From positions 102,722-166,721 of the forward strand of contig CAZBUJ010000003.1 of NCBI GenBank assembly GCA_964495075.1: a DNA stretch of 64,000 nt. Reading direction: 5' to 3'. The DNA is from JAFGJQ01 sp964495075 (GTDB lineage Bacteria > Planctomycetota > Phycisphaerae > UBA1845). Position 1 is the stretch's first letter, and every line of letters begins with the position of its first letter. Positions 44,744 to 55,111 of the stretch are shown in pieces. The position numbers and the translations under genes were made by a program. The notes below the pieces were generated by a model. The model was given only the letters and a program-made list of their open reading frames with translations, ran no database searches and was not told the DNA's origin.

Positions 44744-45835
44744 TTACGGACACGCGCAATCCAGCGGGGGCACTGGCCGGTTCCAGAATGCGGGGGATTG
44801 CACTTTGGCCAGATCAGTGCCTGTGACTTCCCCGTCGCGGTTGACGTCGGCGCGGGGGTCAGCGGCTGCCGACAAGTCAAGGTTCCAGTTTGCCGGCCCC
44901 TGAATCACCGCCAGGTCGAGCCCGGTTGTGTCGCCGCTGCAGTTCACGTCGCCCTGGCTGTAGCAGACGGCAAAGACCTGCGATGGTCCCGACTCGCTGT
45001 CGAGGGAGTACTCATACTTTCCTGTCGGGAACGTGCCGTCGAAAGTGAGCACCAACTCGGTGTGAGTCGCACCCGCTGATATCGTCGGGGAAATGCCCGG
45101 ATCCGGCGTTACGGTCACTGTGAAATCATCGACGGCTACTCGCCCATCGAAGACCATGCGAAGTGACATTTCGGTCGCGTCCTGCTCCCTCGGTTCTACC
45201 AGACCGTGTTCGAGGTCAATGGACAGCTCGACGTACCCGCCGGGGTAGGCACCACTGGCCGAGTGCCGCGCGACGCTGTATGATTCCATCAGCTGCGGCG
45301 GGTCTGGAAGTGGCCAGCCTGGGAGTCGGGCAATCCACGCTTCCAAGGAGCCGCTGGGGTTGACGCCTGAGCCAACAACGGTCAGGCCGTCTGTCGTAAT
45401 CGTCATGCTCTTGGCGCCCTGGAGTCGCCATCCAGTCAGATCCAGGTGATATTCACACTCCATCACGTCCATCAGATTCCGCATACCGCGTTCGGCATCC
45501 CAGATGAACGCATACTGTGGGGACCCGATTTTGCACACCCCGCCCACAACCGATCCGTCAGCCGACGCACACAGCGCCGTGCTCTCGTGCGCTCCCTCGG
45601 GAAATCCCAAGCCCAGCATGCCAGATTCTTCTGTCCAGCGAAACGCTTCGGAACCGTTGCTCGAGAAACTGTAACCCACGACGGTCGAGCCGTCTGCTGA
45701 TATGCCGTAGGCGTTGCTGTACACGTCACCTCCGGGCAGGTCGCCCAGCCCGACCATCCCGGTATCATCGGTCCACCGGAACGCCTCCTCGCCTTCGGTA
45801 GACTTTCCAATCCCGCGGACCATACGCCGGACCAT
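44744..45835 (-). CDS. HAF-repeat protein with dockerin, 5'-truncated
   Basis: 363 codons. N-terminus begins inside HAF repeats (TIGR-type 'extracellular repeat'): AFRWTDDTGMVGLGDLPGG followed by YGISADGSTVVG, then AFRWTEESGMLGLGFPEG and AFIWDAERGMRNL. There is no signal peptide, so the first part of a secreted protein is missing; the frame starts 25 bp from the neighbouring HEPN-like gene. C-terminus has a dockerin-like pair (GDVNCSGDTTGLDLAVIQ and DVNRDGEVTGTDLAKVQ). Likely a non-exported remnant. Confidence 0.75.
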   Translation of the reverse strand: MVRRMVRGIGKSTEGEEAFRWTDDTGMVGLGDLPGGDVYSNAYGISADGSTVVGYSFSSNGSEAFRWTEESGMLGLGFPEGAHESTALCASADGSVVGGVCKIGSPQYAFIWDAERGMRNLMDVMECEYHLDLTGWRLQGAKSMTITTDGLTVVGSGVNPSGSLEAWIARLPGWPLPDPPQLMESYSVARHSASGAYPGGYVELSIDLEHGLVEPREQDATEMSLRMVFDGRVAVDDFTVTVTPDPGISPTISAGATHTELVLTFDGTFPTGKYEYSLDSESGPSQVFAVCYSQGDVNCSGDTTGLDLAVIQGPANWNLDLSAAADPRADVNRDGEVTGTDLAKVQSPAFWNRPVPPLDCACP

Positions 45836-45860
45836 TTGACAGGAAAGTCAGGACTTGACC

Positions 45861-46547
45861 TTAGGCTTCGTCAGCGGGGTTTTTCGCTTCAATGTCTTCT
45901 ATTCGTGCGAATCCCTGGAAGTACACCTGGAAGAGCTGTTCCTCCAAATCGCTTGCAGGACGAAACAGTTGCGCGATCGCGTGAGTTACGTCTGCAGCTG
46001 TGTTACAGGCCCAGCGTGCGACTGCGACTGTTCCGATCCGCAAAACCTGGCTCTCGACCACCTTTGCCGTTCTCGGTTTGAGTATCTGGCGGTTTTCGAG
46101 GTGCTTTGTCGCAGCACTACAATTGAGCGGTTCCGGTTTCGTGTGGACGATCCAATTCCGCAGAGTCATCAAGACACTGAAGTCTTGATAAGGTCGTTGG
46201 CCCTCCGCACAAGGATAGCCCGTCAACATAAGATGGATGATCTGGTATTTCTTGGCGACTGAAGTGTCCGGCGCAAGTAGCTTGAGCGTGCGGGCCAGGA
46301 TGGCAACATCGTGGCGACCAAACAGGTCCCCGAATCGATCGTTAACGATGATTTCATTGACAAACGCTTCTATTGAGATTGCAGCGAAAACGATTGCCAC
46401 AAAAGCGTCGCTGCCGTGATACTCATTTCCATCGGTGTCTCGATCGCGGGCCCGGCGGTACGCGTCAATGGCTATTCCGTAGAGAACACCAGAGTTGAGA
46501 AAGTACCCCTCGCCCCCTGCTTTGCGTGTATCGTTTGAATCGGTCAT
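45861..46547 (-). CDS. HEPN-like protein
   Basis: 228 residues from ATG 46547. Helical: DAFVAIVFAAISIEAFVNEI, then a second helix pair, and FSVLMTLRNWIVHTKPEP with R130-x4-H135, the catalytic motif of HEPN ribonucleases. The sequence is otherwise unlike families I can name. AT-richer than its neighbours, consistent with transfer. Many HEPN proteins are toxin or abortive-infection effectors; no cognate antitoxin gene is evident. Confidence 0.55.
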   Translation of the reverse strand: MTDSNDTRKAGGEGYFLNSGVLYGIAIDAYRRARDRDTDGNEYHGSDAFVAIVFAAISIEAFVNEIIVNDRFGDLFGRHDVAILARTLKLLAPDTSVAKKYQIIHLMLTGYPCAEGQRPYQDFSVLMTLRNWIVHTKPEPLNCSAATKHLENRQILKPRTAKVVESQVLRIGTVAVARWACNTAADVTHAIAQLFRPASDLEEQLFQVYFQGFARIEDIEAKNPADEA

Positions 46548-47421
46548 GTGTAATCCACCTGCCCACGATTGACACCGACTCCCGAACGCCGAAGCCACAG
46601 CCAGGTCAATTGAGAGCCATGGCTGGTTTTCCGTGCACTGATCACCTAGCCGCAGAACATTTGACGATTCGGGCACCGGCAAGATCATCCTATGACGACC
46701 ACGCCTCGCGTGTCGAGTGATCTCAGTCGAGCTTCGCGGAGGGCAGCCAGTTGACTTAGAGTCCTCGATTGTGTCGGTCGTCGCCGCCGTTCACTGAACT
46801 CGTACTGCAACCCGATGCGCCCTCCGGTTCGGGGAGGTACTACACAAGTCCCGCGCCGATCAGGGCGGGGGGTGTGGTAAGAAAACGGCACGGGCACGGG
46901 CATGTTCGTCGGCGCCGCGGCTGTGCCTGTTCGTCGATCACGTCGGGGTTCCCTGCTGACCGCGCGCCACGCGGCTCGTGAAGACGGAGGGGTGCGGCAC
47001 GCAGGGCGGTCACACCCGGCGGGGTCGTCTACCGCGGTCGGCATCGGTCGGCCTTCGTCTTCGCACGGCCGCGCGAGCCGATGCCCCGTCATTGCCTGCA
47101 CCGATCGTTCTCAGCCCCATCACCGTCACCAATACCACCGTTGCCGCCGTCGGGTTGACGGGTTTCGGTTTCGGTGTCAGCGGTGGCGCCTCTAAGGCCG
47201 GACGCTCCCCACCAGCGCGAGCACCGCGCGGCGGATCGGATCGGGTAGCGTCGGCCAAGCCGCGATCACCGCGCGTAGCTCGACGTCCATCGGATCGACC
47301 AGTCCTCCGGCCTCGGCATCACTGGGGCCGTTCGCGTCACAACTGTCGGGGCTATAGGCGGGGGTGCGGAGGTCACCGTCGCAAGTACCTGCGGATGAGT
47401 CGGTTACACTCGCCCCCGTTT
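46548..47421. other. intergenic region up to attachment repeat 2
   Basis: About 870 bases of non-coding or decayed sequence. Frames present are Arg-rich and unlike any family. No RNA or clear repeat found before the tRNA-like repeat at 47422. Confidence 0.4.
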
Positions 47422-47472
47422 GCCTTCCAAGCTGAATGTTGTGGGTTCGAGTCCCATCGCCCGCTGTTTTGA
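47422..47472 (+). repeat. attachment-site repeat 2 (tRNA-Gly 3' fragment)
   Basis: 51 bp matching tRNA-Gly 39767-39817 with two changes: T-stem GAGGG/CCCTT here is GTGGG/CCCAT, a compensated A-T to T-A pair swap. No 5' half of a tRNA precedes it, so it is an att remnant, not a gene. Confidence 0.8.
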
Positions 47473-47700
47473 CGATAAGCGCCTCTGGTTGACAACCGTT
47501 GACCAGAGGTGTCTTTCTTTCGACCCCATCGCGAGTTACGACGCCCGGCGAAGGCCGATTTCGCGCGATCGGTTTGCCAGCGGTTGTCAGCCACGTCTCC
47601 GCTGGACTGCGTTCCGTGCAAGGATTCGTACCAGTTGGCGAGTTCGACGTGCAAGGATTCGTGCAAGCGCTCAGGCCGAGGTGGCGGGCATGCTTCTTGA
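47473..47700. repeat. post-att duplicated segment, copy 1
   Basis: About 230 bp similar to 55158-55386, including a hairpin CCTCTGGT/ACCAGAGG (47482-47489 with 47502-47509) and the shared GGACTGC...CGTGCAAGGATTCGT motif. In both places it directly follows the att repeat and leads into an integrase end, so it is likely the 3' flank of an ancestral integrase gene. Confidence 0.7.
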
Positions 47701-47945
47701 GGATGCGGTCGACGGTGGTGGTAGTAGGCGGGTCGTGCGGAGGTCGGAGTGGCTGGCGGGGTGCTGGACATCGTCGGGGTTGACCCCCTGTTCGAGCAGG
47801 TCGGTGATCGTCGTTGCCCGGAACGTGTGGCAGGTCAGGATCGGGGGCAGGCCGGCCGCCTTGAAGCGGTGCTTGACCATCCGGAGGATATTCTTGCCGC
47901 TTATGTCGGTCGGGGTCTTCCCATTCACGCTCCGGCCTCGCAAGC
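47671..47945 (-). pseudogene. Tyrosine recombinase, C-terminal remnant
   Basis: Reads RSVNGKTPTDISGKNILRMV, then KHRFKAAGLPPILTCHTFRAT and ITDLLEQGVNPDDVQHPASHSDLRTTRL: the H-x-x-R and second His boxes of the integrase family. After TTRL the expected LYDRR continues in another frame (RLYYHHRR), so the end carrying the nucleophilic Tyr is frameshifted. No N-terminal half is found; the sequence upstream in this direction is the ABC ATPase remnant. Confidence 0.7.
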
Positions 47946-48130
47946 TCGAGCGTCTGGAACGACTGGCAGCCTTCCCGGCCGGACATCGCGCGGTCGTATG
48001 GAGAAGTCCTCGACGGGGCTCCCGTACACTCAAGGATGTAAAGGTGGCGCAATGAGGCGATCTTCGGAGTGATCGTCCTGCCCGCGCAGCGCCCACGAAC
48101 GTCGACTCCGTCCTACGGGGTGTCCACTAC

Positions 48131-48900
48131 TCACGTTATGCCAGCCATCGCCCCCTCGACACCACCGTCTGCGCGTGTCTGCGTCTCCTTCATGCAGGCC
48201 ACAGCGATGGAATCTTCAATGACCCCCGCAGCCCGCCTGGCCTGGCGAAACACCTTAGGCGCATCCTCGACCGTCGCGTCGGACGTCAGAATTGCCTCAT
48301 TCTCAAATACCCCAATCTCCGTTCTTGCCTCATTGCGGGACAGTACGACCACGCAATCCGCCAGCAACATCGCCTCCGGTACACTGTGCGTTGTCATGAT
48401 CGTGGTTCTCGCCGCCGCCCTCCGTTCCTCACACACTACCTTATATGCATTCCATCGATTGCCAATATCCACACTCGCAAACGGCTCGTCCAGAAACAAG
48501 TACTGTGGATCAGTGATCAATCCACGAACGAACGCCGTGCGCGTCCGCATGCCCACGCTCAGCTCTCGCGGCCGCTTTTCGCGGTCCTCAAATATCCCCA
48601 TTCGCCTAAGCAGCTGATCACACCGTGTTGTGCTCGTTGCTCGCTCATCACACATGTCCAATGCCAGCACCGCATTCTCCGATATGCGAGGTGCTCCAGC
48701 ATAATGGCACCCTGCGGCACCCACGATATTACCCTAGGGCCGCGCGGATCTGCGGGTGTCTTCCCATCAATGAGAATACGCCCACTCAATTCCGCAACGC
48801 CGGGATCGCCTGCGATGTACAATCCGGCGAGCACAGACAGGAACGTAGTCTTGCCCACGCCAGATTCACCGACCATCGCAATAAGGCCCCCTGTTTGCAC
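48131..48900 (-). pseudogene. ABC transporter ATPase fragment, frameshifted
   Basis: Two frames together cover an ABC ATPase of the nitrate/taurine type: Walker A GESGVGKTT at 48870 and downstream in one frame (to about VSWVPQGAIMLEHL, near 48700), then ABC signature ELSVGMRTR, Walker B YLFLDEP and H-loop TTHS in another frame to 48131. A frameshift near 48700 disrupts it. The N-terminal ~30 residues before Walker A are missing and the sequence is fused directly to a truncated subtilase fragment. Not functional. Confidence 0.75.
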
Positions 48901-48902
48901 GG

Positions 48903-49307
48903 ATGCACCACGTCCGCCACCAAGTCGGGATGAAGCTTCCAGTCGCGCTGCACCGACTGAGCATCTTTGAGCGACGCCACGCTGGAGAGCGACGCCCGGT
49001 CGACTTTCTCCGCGTCCACGGCAGCGAAGAACGCGTGGTCGCCCAGGTAGGTCAGTGGCGTCACGCCGCTGGACCGCAGGATTGCCCGGTCCTGCGCAGA
49101 GAGGGGGCCGTCAAACTGGATCACGACGTGCTGATCCGTGCCTTCCCGCTCGGTGGCCGTGAGTGTGTCCAGCATGTCCGACCGCGTCTGCCCCGACGGG
49201 GCCGAAGCGCCGCTCAGCCACCGTACCTGGGCGGATACCTCTGAGATGGCACCCGCGAGGATCAGGAGTGCCAACATGGAGACGTACGGGAGAGTTGATC
49301 GAGTCAT
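48903..49307 (-). pseudogene. Subtilase paralogue, N-terminal fragment
   Basis: From ATG 49307 about 135 residues align with the first 136 of the intact subtilase (49445-52675): signal peptide, VRWLSGASAPSGQTRSDML, GVTPLTYLGDHAFFAAVDAE and WKLHPDLVADVVHP. Similarity stops abruptly at VVHP, where the ABC ATPase remnant starts. The start-codon flank is also similar between the copies, so this is a truncated tandem duplicate. The catalytic domain is absent. Confidence 0.8.
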
Positions 49308-49444
49308 CTATCCACCTCCTAAGCATTGAAGCCGATCCGGCAGAACACTCAACCGGCGCCCTGAGCAGCACACAAGACCGCGGCACGATCGAGACGGACA
49401 CCGGTTGAGCGAGTCGGTTGGAGACTCACGGAAGAAAACGCCGC

Positions 49445-52400
49445 CTACATCGCGTAACCGAAGTTGCATTGGAATACCGCGAAGTCCGCCAGATCGATGC
49501 ATCCGCTGCTGTTGAAATCTGCGGCGGGATTGTATTGCGGATCGCCCATGCACGTGCCATAAGCCTCGAGCAGCGCCGCCAGGTCGCTGAGATCGACGTC
49601 TCCGTCTTCGTCGACATCGCCGATCACACAATCCGGACCGCTGATCTCGAGCACGTAGTCGCCGGCAGCGCCGGGGAGTTCCGCGTCAGTTCCCGCAATT
49701 CGAATGAAGTAGGTCTGACCGGCCGAAACTGATACAGGTACATACGGCAGAGTCGTTTCAGAGCACACGAACTCTGGGTCCGGATTGGGAAATGAGTGGT
49801 CCGCACAGATGATCTCGTTGTCGCCCGTGCCCGGACAACCCGTGTGAACAGAGACCGCGACCCTGTACTCGGAGTCACACAGAACCAGTGTCAGCGTCCC
49901 GCTGGACTGCGGCATGTATCGGTACCAGAGATCGGGTGTCTCGTTGGAGAATTCGCACCAGTACGTCTCACCATCCGGGGTCATATCAACCGTGCTGCCT
50001 GTGTATATCCCGGGACAGGCCCACGCCGCGTTTTCGCAATCGTCTGAGGTCAGGGGCATGTGGAAGGCGTAGCAATCGCCGCCGTTGTCGTCAACGGTGA
50101 CATTCCCTGCTAGGTCCTCCACGTACACTTCAAAGAAGTAATCCGTATCCTCGCTCAGGCCGTCGAGCAAGGCACTGTGTTCGGTCTGATAAATGCCGCC
50201 CAGCGCAGACTCGGTTAGCGAGCCACACGAAGGCCCAAAGTGAACATGGCTGAGGGTAGGTTCGCTGGTTTCGAAGGTCACCATTGCCTTGATCTTGGTG
50301 ACATACGTCACCTGAGCGCCGCTGATCGTCGGCACCACACAATCCGTGATTGCAACTTCGGTCAATGCTACGTCCTGGTGCCCCTCGCCGTCATCGGCAT
50401 CCACGTAGGTCGCGCTGATGGTGTCGCCGTCCGCCACGTAGAGCGCGCCCGGGCTATCACTCCCCGCCAACGTGATGACGCCGCGGAAGTCCGCCGCTGC
50501 GGGGCTAACCTCGGTCAGCACCACGGTCTCGCCGTTGGGTTCCGAGTCCGACGCGATCGTTACCGTCGTGGTTTCTGCCACACTGTCGTCGGTGTTCAGG
50601 TCGCAATCCAGGACGGCGAGCTGCGCCACGTCCGTACAGTGGTAGTCGTTCCGATCCAGCGAGAGTGTTCCCCTTGAGGAACAGGGTATCAGCAACGATT
50701 CCGAGCACAGCGAGAACGGCTGCGGTCCGCTCGGAACGTTGGTGGCGTGGACGATCACGGACCACACCCCCGCCTGCGGAGAATCCACCACCACCTGCTC
50801 GATGTTATTGACGTGGTCCTCCTGCGTCCGAACCGCCGCGGCGCTGGGGTCTTCCACGCCCCCTAGCGTCCACGGATAGTGTCGCGCCCCGTCGGGGCTG
50901 AACACCAGAAGATCGAGGTCGTTCACCAGTTCCGGGACGGTGTTCGCCGCGCCTGGAACGTCGTCCCAGGCCAGGGTGATCTTCAGTTCCGACTGCCCCT
51001 CCTCAACGTACGCGAACGACTCGTGTTCGGAGCCCTGATCCAGCTCGGCCTCGAAGAAACGACCGGTGCGCAGCAAGTCCACCGCGCCCTTGACGCGGAT
51101 CGAACCGTAACCACACTGGTAGTCCGGCCCCGGATTGCCGAGGTCCACAGCCGTGTGGGCCAGCAGGATCTTCAGCGTCGAGTTTCGCATCTCCGGCAGA
51201 TCCGGGAACTGATTGCGATAATCCTCAATCAACAGCGCCGCGGCGCCGCAGACCGCGGGCGACGCCATCGAGGTCCCTGACATGATGGTGTAGCCTTGCG
51301 ACCAATAGCACGACATCACATCCACGCCCGGCGCCGCGAAATCGGGCTTCAGGCGGCCGTCATCCGTGGGGCCCCAACTGGTGAAATCACTCACCGCATC
51401 GTCGATGGCATCCACCGCCCCGACCGCGATGTGGTTCTTGGCGCACGCCGGAGGCGGCGTGGTATGGTACGTCGTGCCGCAGAACATCCAGCCTCGTTCA
51501 TTGCCGGCGGCCCATACGATTCGGAAGGGCTGCGTGAAGAGTTCGCTGCTGCCGTCACCGCGAACGATGGTGTCAATGAGCTGACTGGTCGCCCCGTAGT
51601 TGCCTTCCCACTCACAGGGGAGTCGGTTCATAGCCACGTTGCTGCTGATTGAGTTGTTCGCGATCACAGCCCCGTAGGTGGAGATCGCATCCGCGTAATC
51701 CGTCTCGATGTCGCCCGGGTCGGTGTACAGGAAGCCCGGCTGGAGCTCAACATCCAGTGCATAGGATAGTAGCGCTACCTCCGGCGCAACGCCCTTGTAC
51801 TTAGGGTTACCGACGCCAGCTCCACCGATCGTGCCGGCGACGTGCGTGGCGTGCACTCCTGCGTCAGGATCGGGCTCGCCGACCGTGACGCGCTCTTCGA
51901 AGTCCTGATGCCCGGCCCATATCGTGCGACCGTCAAACACCAGAACCTTCACACCGGAGCCGTCGAGTTCGTACGGCAGTGCGTGCACGAAGTCCGCCTG
52001 AGTCCGCGCACGCGTGTTGTTGTTCGCATGACCAAGGGTGGGCAGCGGAGGCTCAATCCACTGCACGGCGTCCTCCTCCGCAAGCGGCTTGATCATCGAC
52101 GCCGGCAACTCGATCACTAGGCCATTGATGCTGCGCAGTTCGCTACGGATCCCAGCTCCGTAGTACAGGACCAGCGGTGCACCCACCGCGTCCAGATCGA
52201 CATCAGCATGAAACAGCACGTACGCAGCCACCACGGGATCTGTGGCGTTTTCCTCCACGACGGCCCACGGATGTACCACGTCCGCGACCAGATCTGGATG
52301 GAGTTTCCAATCTCGCTGTATAGTCTGTGCATCGACTAGCGAGTCCACGCTGGAGAGCGACTTCCGGTCAACTTTCTCCGCCGCGACGACCGCGAAGAAG

Positions 52401-52675
52401 GCATGGTCGCCCAAGTAGGTCAATGGCGTCACGCCCGCGGCTTGCAGCGTCGCCCGATCCTCCGACGAGAGCGGCCCGGCGAACTGAATGACCACGTGGC
52501 AATCGGTTCCGCGCAGGCCGGGGGCCATTAGCGCGTCCAGCATCTCGGACCTGGTCTGACCTGAGAGTGCCGAGGTTCCGCTCTGCCACCGGACCTGGGC
52601 CAGCGCTTCCCGCGAAACGCAGACCGAGATCAACAAAGCAAGTATGTGAGCGACTCTGGGCGTTGACCGGTTCAT
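49445..52675 (-). CDS. Secreted subtilisin-like protease (S8) with dockerin
   Basis: 1076 residues. Signal peptide (AHILALLISVCVSREALAQ); pro-region to about 230; S8 catalytic domain with Asp248 (VLVFDGRT), His278 (HATHVAGTIGG), oxyanion Asn392 (WAAGNERG) and Ser469 (SGTSMASPAV). Then a P-domain-like part, a Cys-containing module (DRNDYHCTDVAQLAVLDC) plus Fn3-like domain homologous to one in the 11335-15051 protein, a lectin-like domain and a dockerin-like pair (DVDEDGDVDLSDLAALL and DFNSSGCIDLADFAVFQ). Exported endopeptidase, likely intact. Confidence 0.93.
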   Translation of the reverse strand: MNRSTPRVAHILALLISVCVSREALAQVRWQSGTSALSGQTRSEMLDALMAPGLRGTDCHVVIQFAGPLSSEDRATLQAAGVTPLTYLGDHAFFAVVAAEKVDRKSLSSVDSLVDAQTIQRDWKLHPDLVADVVHPWAVVEENATDPVVAAYVLFHADVDLDAVGAPLVLYYGAGIRSELRSINGLVIELPASMIKPLAEEDAVQWIEPPLPTLGHANNNTRARTQADFVHALPYELDGSGVKVLVFDGRTIWAGHQDFEERVTVGEPDPDAGVHATHVAGTIGGAGVGNPKYKGVAPEVALLSYALDVELQPGFLYTDPGDIETDYADAISTYGAVIANNSISSNVAMNRLPCEWEGNYGATSQLIDTIVRGDGSSELFTQPFRIVWAAGNERGWMFCGTTYHTTPPPACAKNHIAVGAVDAIDDAVSDFTSWGPTDDGRLKPDFAAPGVDVMSCYWSQGYTIMSGTSMASPAVCGAAALLIEDYRNQFPDLPEMRNSTLKILLAHTAVDLGNPGPDYQCGYGSIRVKGAVDLLRTGRFFEAELDQGSEHESFAYVEEGQSELKITLAWDDVPGAANTVPELVNDLDLLVFSPDGARHYPWTLGGVEDPSAAAVRTQEDHVNNIEQVVVDSPQAGVWSVIVHATNVPSGPQPFSLCSESLLIPCSSRGTLSLDRNDYHCTDVAQLAVLDCDLNTDDSVAETTTVTIASDSEPNGETVVLTEVSPAAADFRGVITLAGSDSPGALYVADGDTISATYVDADDGEGHQDVALTEVAITDCVVPTISGAQVTYVTKIKAMVTFETSEPTLSHVHFGPSCGSLTESALGGIYQTEHSALLDGLSEDTDYFFEVYVEDLAGNVTVDDNGGDCYAFHMPLTSDDCENAAWACPGIYTGSTVDMTPDGETYWCEFSNETPDLWYRYMPQSSGTLTLVLCDSEYRVAVSVHTGCPGTGDNEIICADHSFPNPDPEFVCSETTLPYVPVSVSAGQTYFIRIAGTDAELPGAAGDYVLEISGPDCVIGDVDEDGDVDLSDLAALLEAYGTCMGDPQYNPAADFNSSGCIDLADFAVFQCNFGYAM

Positions 52676-53072
52676 TTGTCCAACTCCTCGTGAATGGAAG
52701 CCGAGCCAGCGGGGCGCTCCGGTAGCGCCTTGCCCGGAACGCGAGTCCCGGGGCGCCGGGGCAGCGCCTGTATCAGCGGGACGGACGGCTCGACGTCATC
52801 AAACAACCTCTACTTCGGCACCGCAGCTCGCAGCGATGAGCATCCTCAGGACATTCCCGAGAACATGATGGCGTCTTCGCTCGGACCAGGCAGTACTGGC
52901 AGCGAGCGAGTAGGCTGCAGAGACCAGCCTAATAGTACCCGCTAGGCGAGCGATGGGGCAAGAAAAAGGCGAAGATTGTGACGACCAATCGCTTGATTGT
53001 CCTGAGGACATTCCTAAAATGACTCCGGTTGGCGCAAAGTCAGTCCCTGGAACAGACACACTCGAGGAACCC

Positions 53073-54362
53073 ATGAACGCCCAGATCAAGCATCCCGATA
53101 AGAGCGGTGCCAGCGGCAATCCCCGGCCGTTGAGCAAGACCCAACTACATCAGGCGGGGCAGGTCGCCGTCGATCTGCTCCGTGCGTTTCGCGACGTGGT
53201 CGCGCGCCTGCCTGAAAGCGCGCGGGGTGCCTCCGGCATGTCCCGACACCTGGGGGTCGCCCGCACGACTTGTCAGCGGCTCGTCGGCACCCTGCGCGAA
53301 ACCGATGTCACCGCGTCGACCCTGATCGAAGTCCCAGGTGTGCAGGGCCTGCGGCAGCTCCTCGATGCAATCCAGCAGGCTCACGGGGAGAGCGAGGAAG
53401 TGCACGAAGCGCGGCAGCAGGTCGCGGCATTCGATCGCCTGATCAGGGATTGGGTCGGCAGTCAGACGAAACTGCGCGAGCGCCTCGAGGCGCAGTCGAA
53501 TCGCTACGATCCTGAAAAGGGAATCAGCGAAGCCGCCCGGCAGAGATTGTTCGAGGCGGCCGTTTCAGTCACCGGCCGGGAGTGCGATCTGCTGCTCAGC
53601 ATCAATATCTTCCGGCCAAAGGAAGGTGATGCCGATCAACTGGAGTGCGCCGCCGCGTACGGGTTAATCGGCAATGTGGTCCATTCGGCTGGCATGCCGA
53701 TCTGTCACACGATGGGGCGCGTGCATTCCGCCAGTATCGCGAGCTCCGGCTACACCACGCTTGAACGGGAAACGCACGCCATTCTGCCTGAGTTCTGCTC
53801 AACGCCTCAACCTGTGCTCAAGACGCACCCAGTCGAAAAGGACGCGATCCTGTATGTATTGGACCATGAGCGATATGAGGACGACGAAGTGCTGGACGTC
53901 GTCTTTGCCAGTCGCATGGCCGACCCCATGATCGATCCAGCCACCGGACAGTACTCACTGGATGCCGTGTGGACGCTGGTGAACTGCCCCTGTCGCTATC
54001 AGATCCTGGACGTCTATATTCACCGGGACATGGAGCGGTTGTTCCGCCCGAACGTCGATGCGCAACTCTGGAATCCGAAACTGAATCCGCCTGCCGACTA
54101 TCGCTGGGCGACCCGGATCCCAATCCATCCGCAACTGCAATTACTCGGCGAAGGACTGGACCGCGCCGCCTGCCCGGCCTACCCGCGACACGCTGAGCTT
54201 GCACAGCACCTGTTCGGTGCCTTGCACTGGCAGGCGGGCGAGTTCATTGGTTTTCGTTGCGAGATGGCGTATCCGGTCTGGCGTTCCGGCGTATGCATGA
54301 CCTTTGCGCCCATCCAGCCGCGGCCCACGCCCGCGGCCGAGAAGCAGGGTGGATCAAGCTGA
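53073..54362 (+). CDS. Hypothetical protein with N-terminal HTH
   Basis: 429 residues from ATG 53073 (an upstream in-frame start at 52953 would add 40 poorly conserved residues). Residues about 30-90 read as HTH: GMSRHLGVARTTCQRLVGTL. A helical stretch follows (QQVAAFDRLIRDWVGSQTKL), then a long alpha/beta part with several Cys (FCSTPQP, NCPCRYQ) and no recognised fold. Could be a DNA-binding regulator with a sensor domain. Present alone on the plus strand of the island. Confidence 0.6.
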   Translation: MNAQIKHPDKSGASGNPRPLSKTQLHQAGQVAVDLLRAFRDVVARLPESARGASGMSRHLGVARTTCQRLVGTLRETDVTASTLIEVPGVQGLRQLLDAIQQAHGESEEVHEARQQVAAFDRLIRDWVGSQTKLRERLEAQSNRYDPEKGISEAARQRLFEAAVSVTGRECDLLLSINIFRPKEGDADQLECAAAYGLIGNVVHSAGMPICHTMGRVHSASIASSGYTTLERETHAILPEFCSTPQPVLKTHPVEKDAILYVLDHERYEDDEVLDVVFASRMADPMIDPATGQYSLDAVWTLVNCPCRYQILDVYIHRDMERLFRPNVDAQLWNPKLNPPADYRWATRIPIHPQLQLLGEGLDRAACPAYPRHAELAQHLFGALHWQAGEFIGFRCEMAYPVWRSGVCMTFAPIQPRPTPAAEKQGGSS

Positions 54363-55111
54363 CAGGACAAATGACTTCGCAGTCGCCAAGCGAGTCGTCT
54401 GGCACAATTCGACGTCCGTCCACGTCACCACGGCGGGGGTCTCGTCTGCCCCCCGGTCCCGGTATTCTCCGGCGCCGGTTTCGAGACGGGGGAATACGCG
54501 TCCCCACCGCAAGGTGTCCCGCCTAGTCGTTCTAGGATCGCCCAGGGAATCAGGTCGTCGAAGCTGGTTTCATCGCCGATGAGTCCCCAGCGGATTCGGT
54601 CTGCGATCGGCCCTGGCGGTCAAGAGGGGGCACTCTCGGTCTGAACGCAAATCCGGCATCTGCCGCGGGATGGATTGCAAGTACTGATCAAAAAAACGAG
54701 TTATTGGCGGGGGCTTGGCAGGGTTCGATTTCCCCCGCCCGAGGGGGTCTACAACGACAGAAGGCGTCCCGGCGCCGGCCGCCATGAAGTGGTAGTACTA
54801 CCACAAGGCGCGTCGAAATGCGAAGGATTGCGAAAACGGCGAATCACGCTAAGCTGCTGCAAGCCCAGCATTTCAAGTGGGTTAGCACGTTGCCCTCCTT
54901 CCGTTCGCTGGCCATCACCGTGCACGCGAGCTGGACATCGTGGGGCGCTCGTCGGCCTGGGAGTGGGCCAAAAGTGGGTCAGTCGCCACGTGTAGGCCAC
55001 CTGTTTTCGACTTTCTAGCCAGTTGTCACCGACCTGTGACCCTCGTTTTTACCCACACAAAGCGGCATAAGTGCCGGTCGGACAAGGCTTTGCGCTCCAT
55101 CTTTCGATTTC
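54363..55111. other. intergenic region up to attachment repeat 3
   Basis: About 750 bases without a supported gene. Short frames only. No notable structure seen before the att repeat. Confidence 0.4.
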
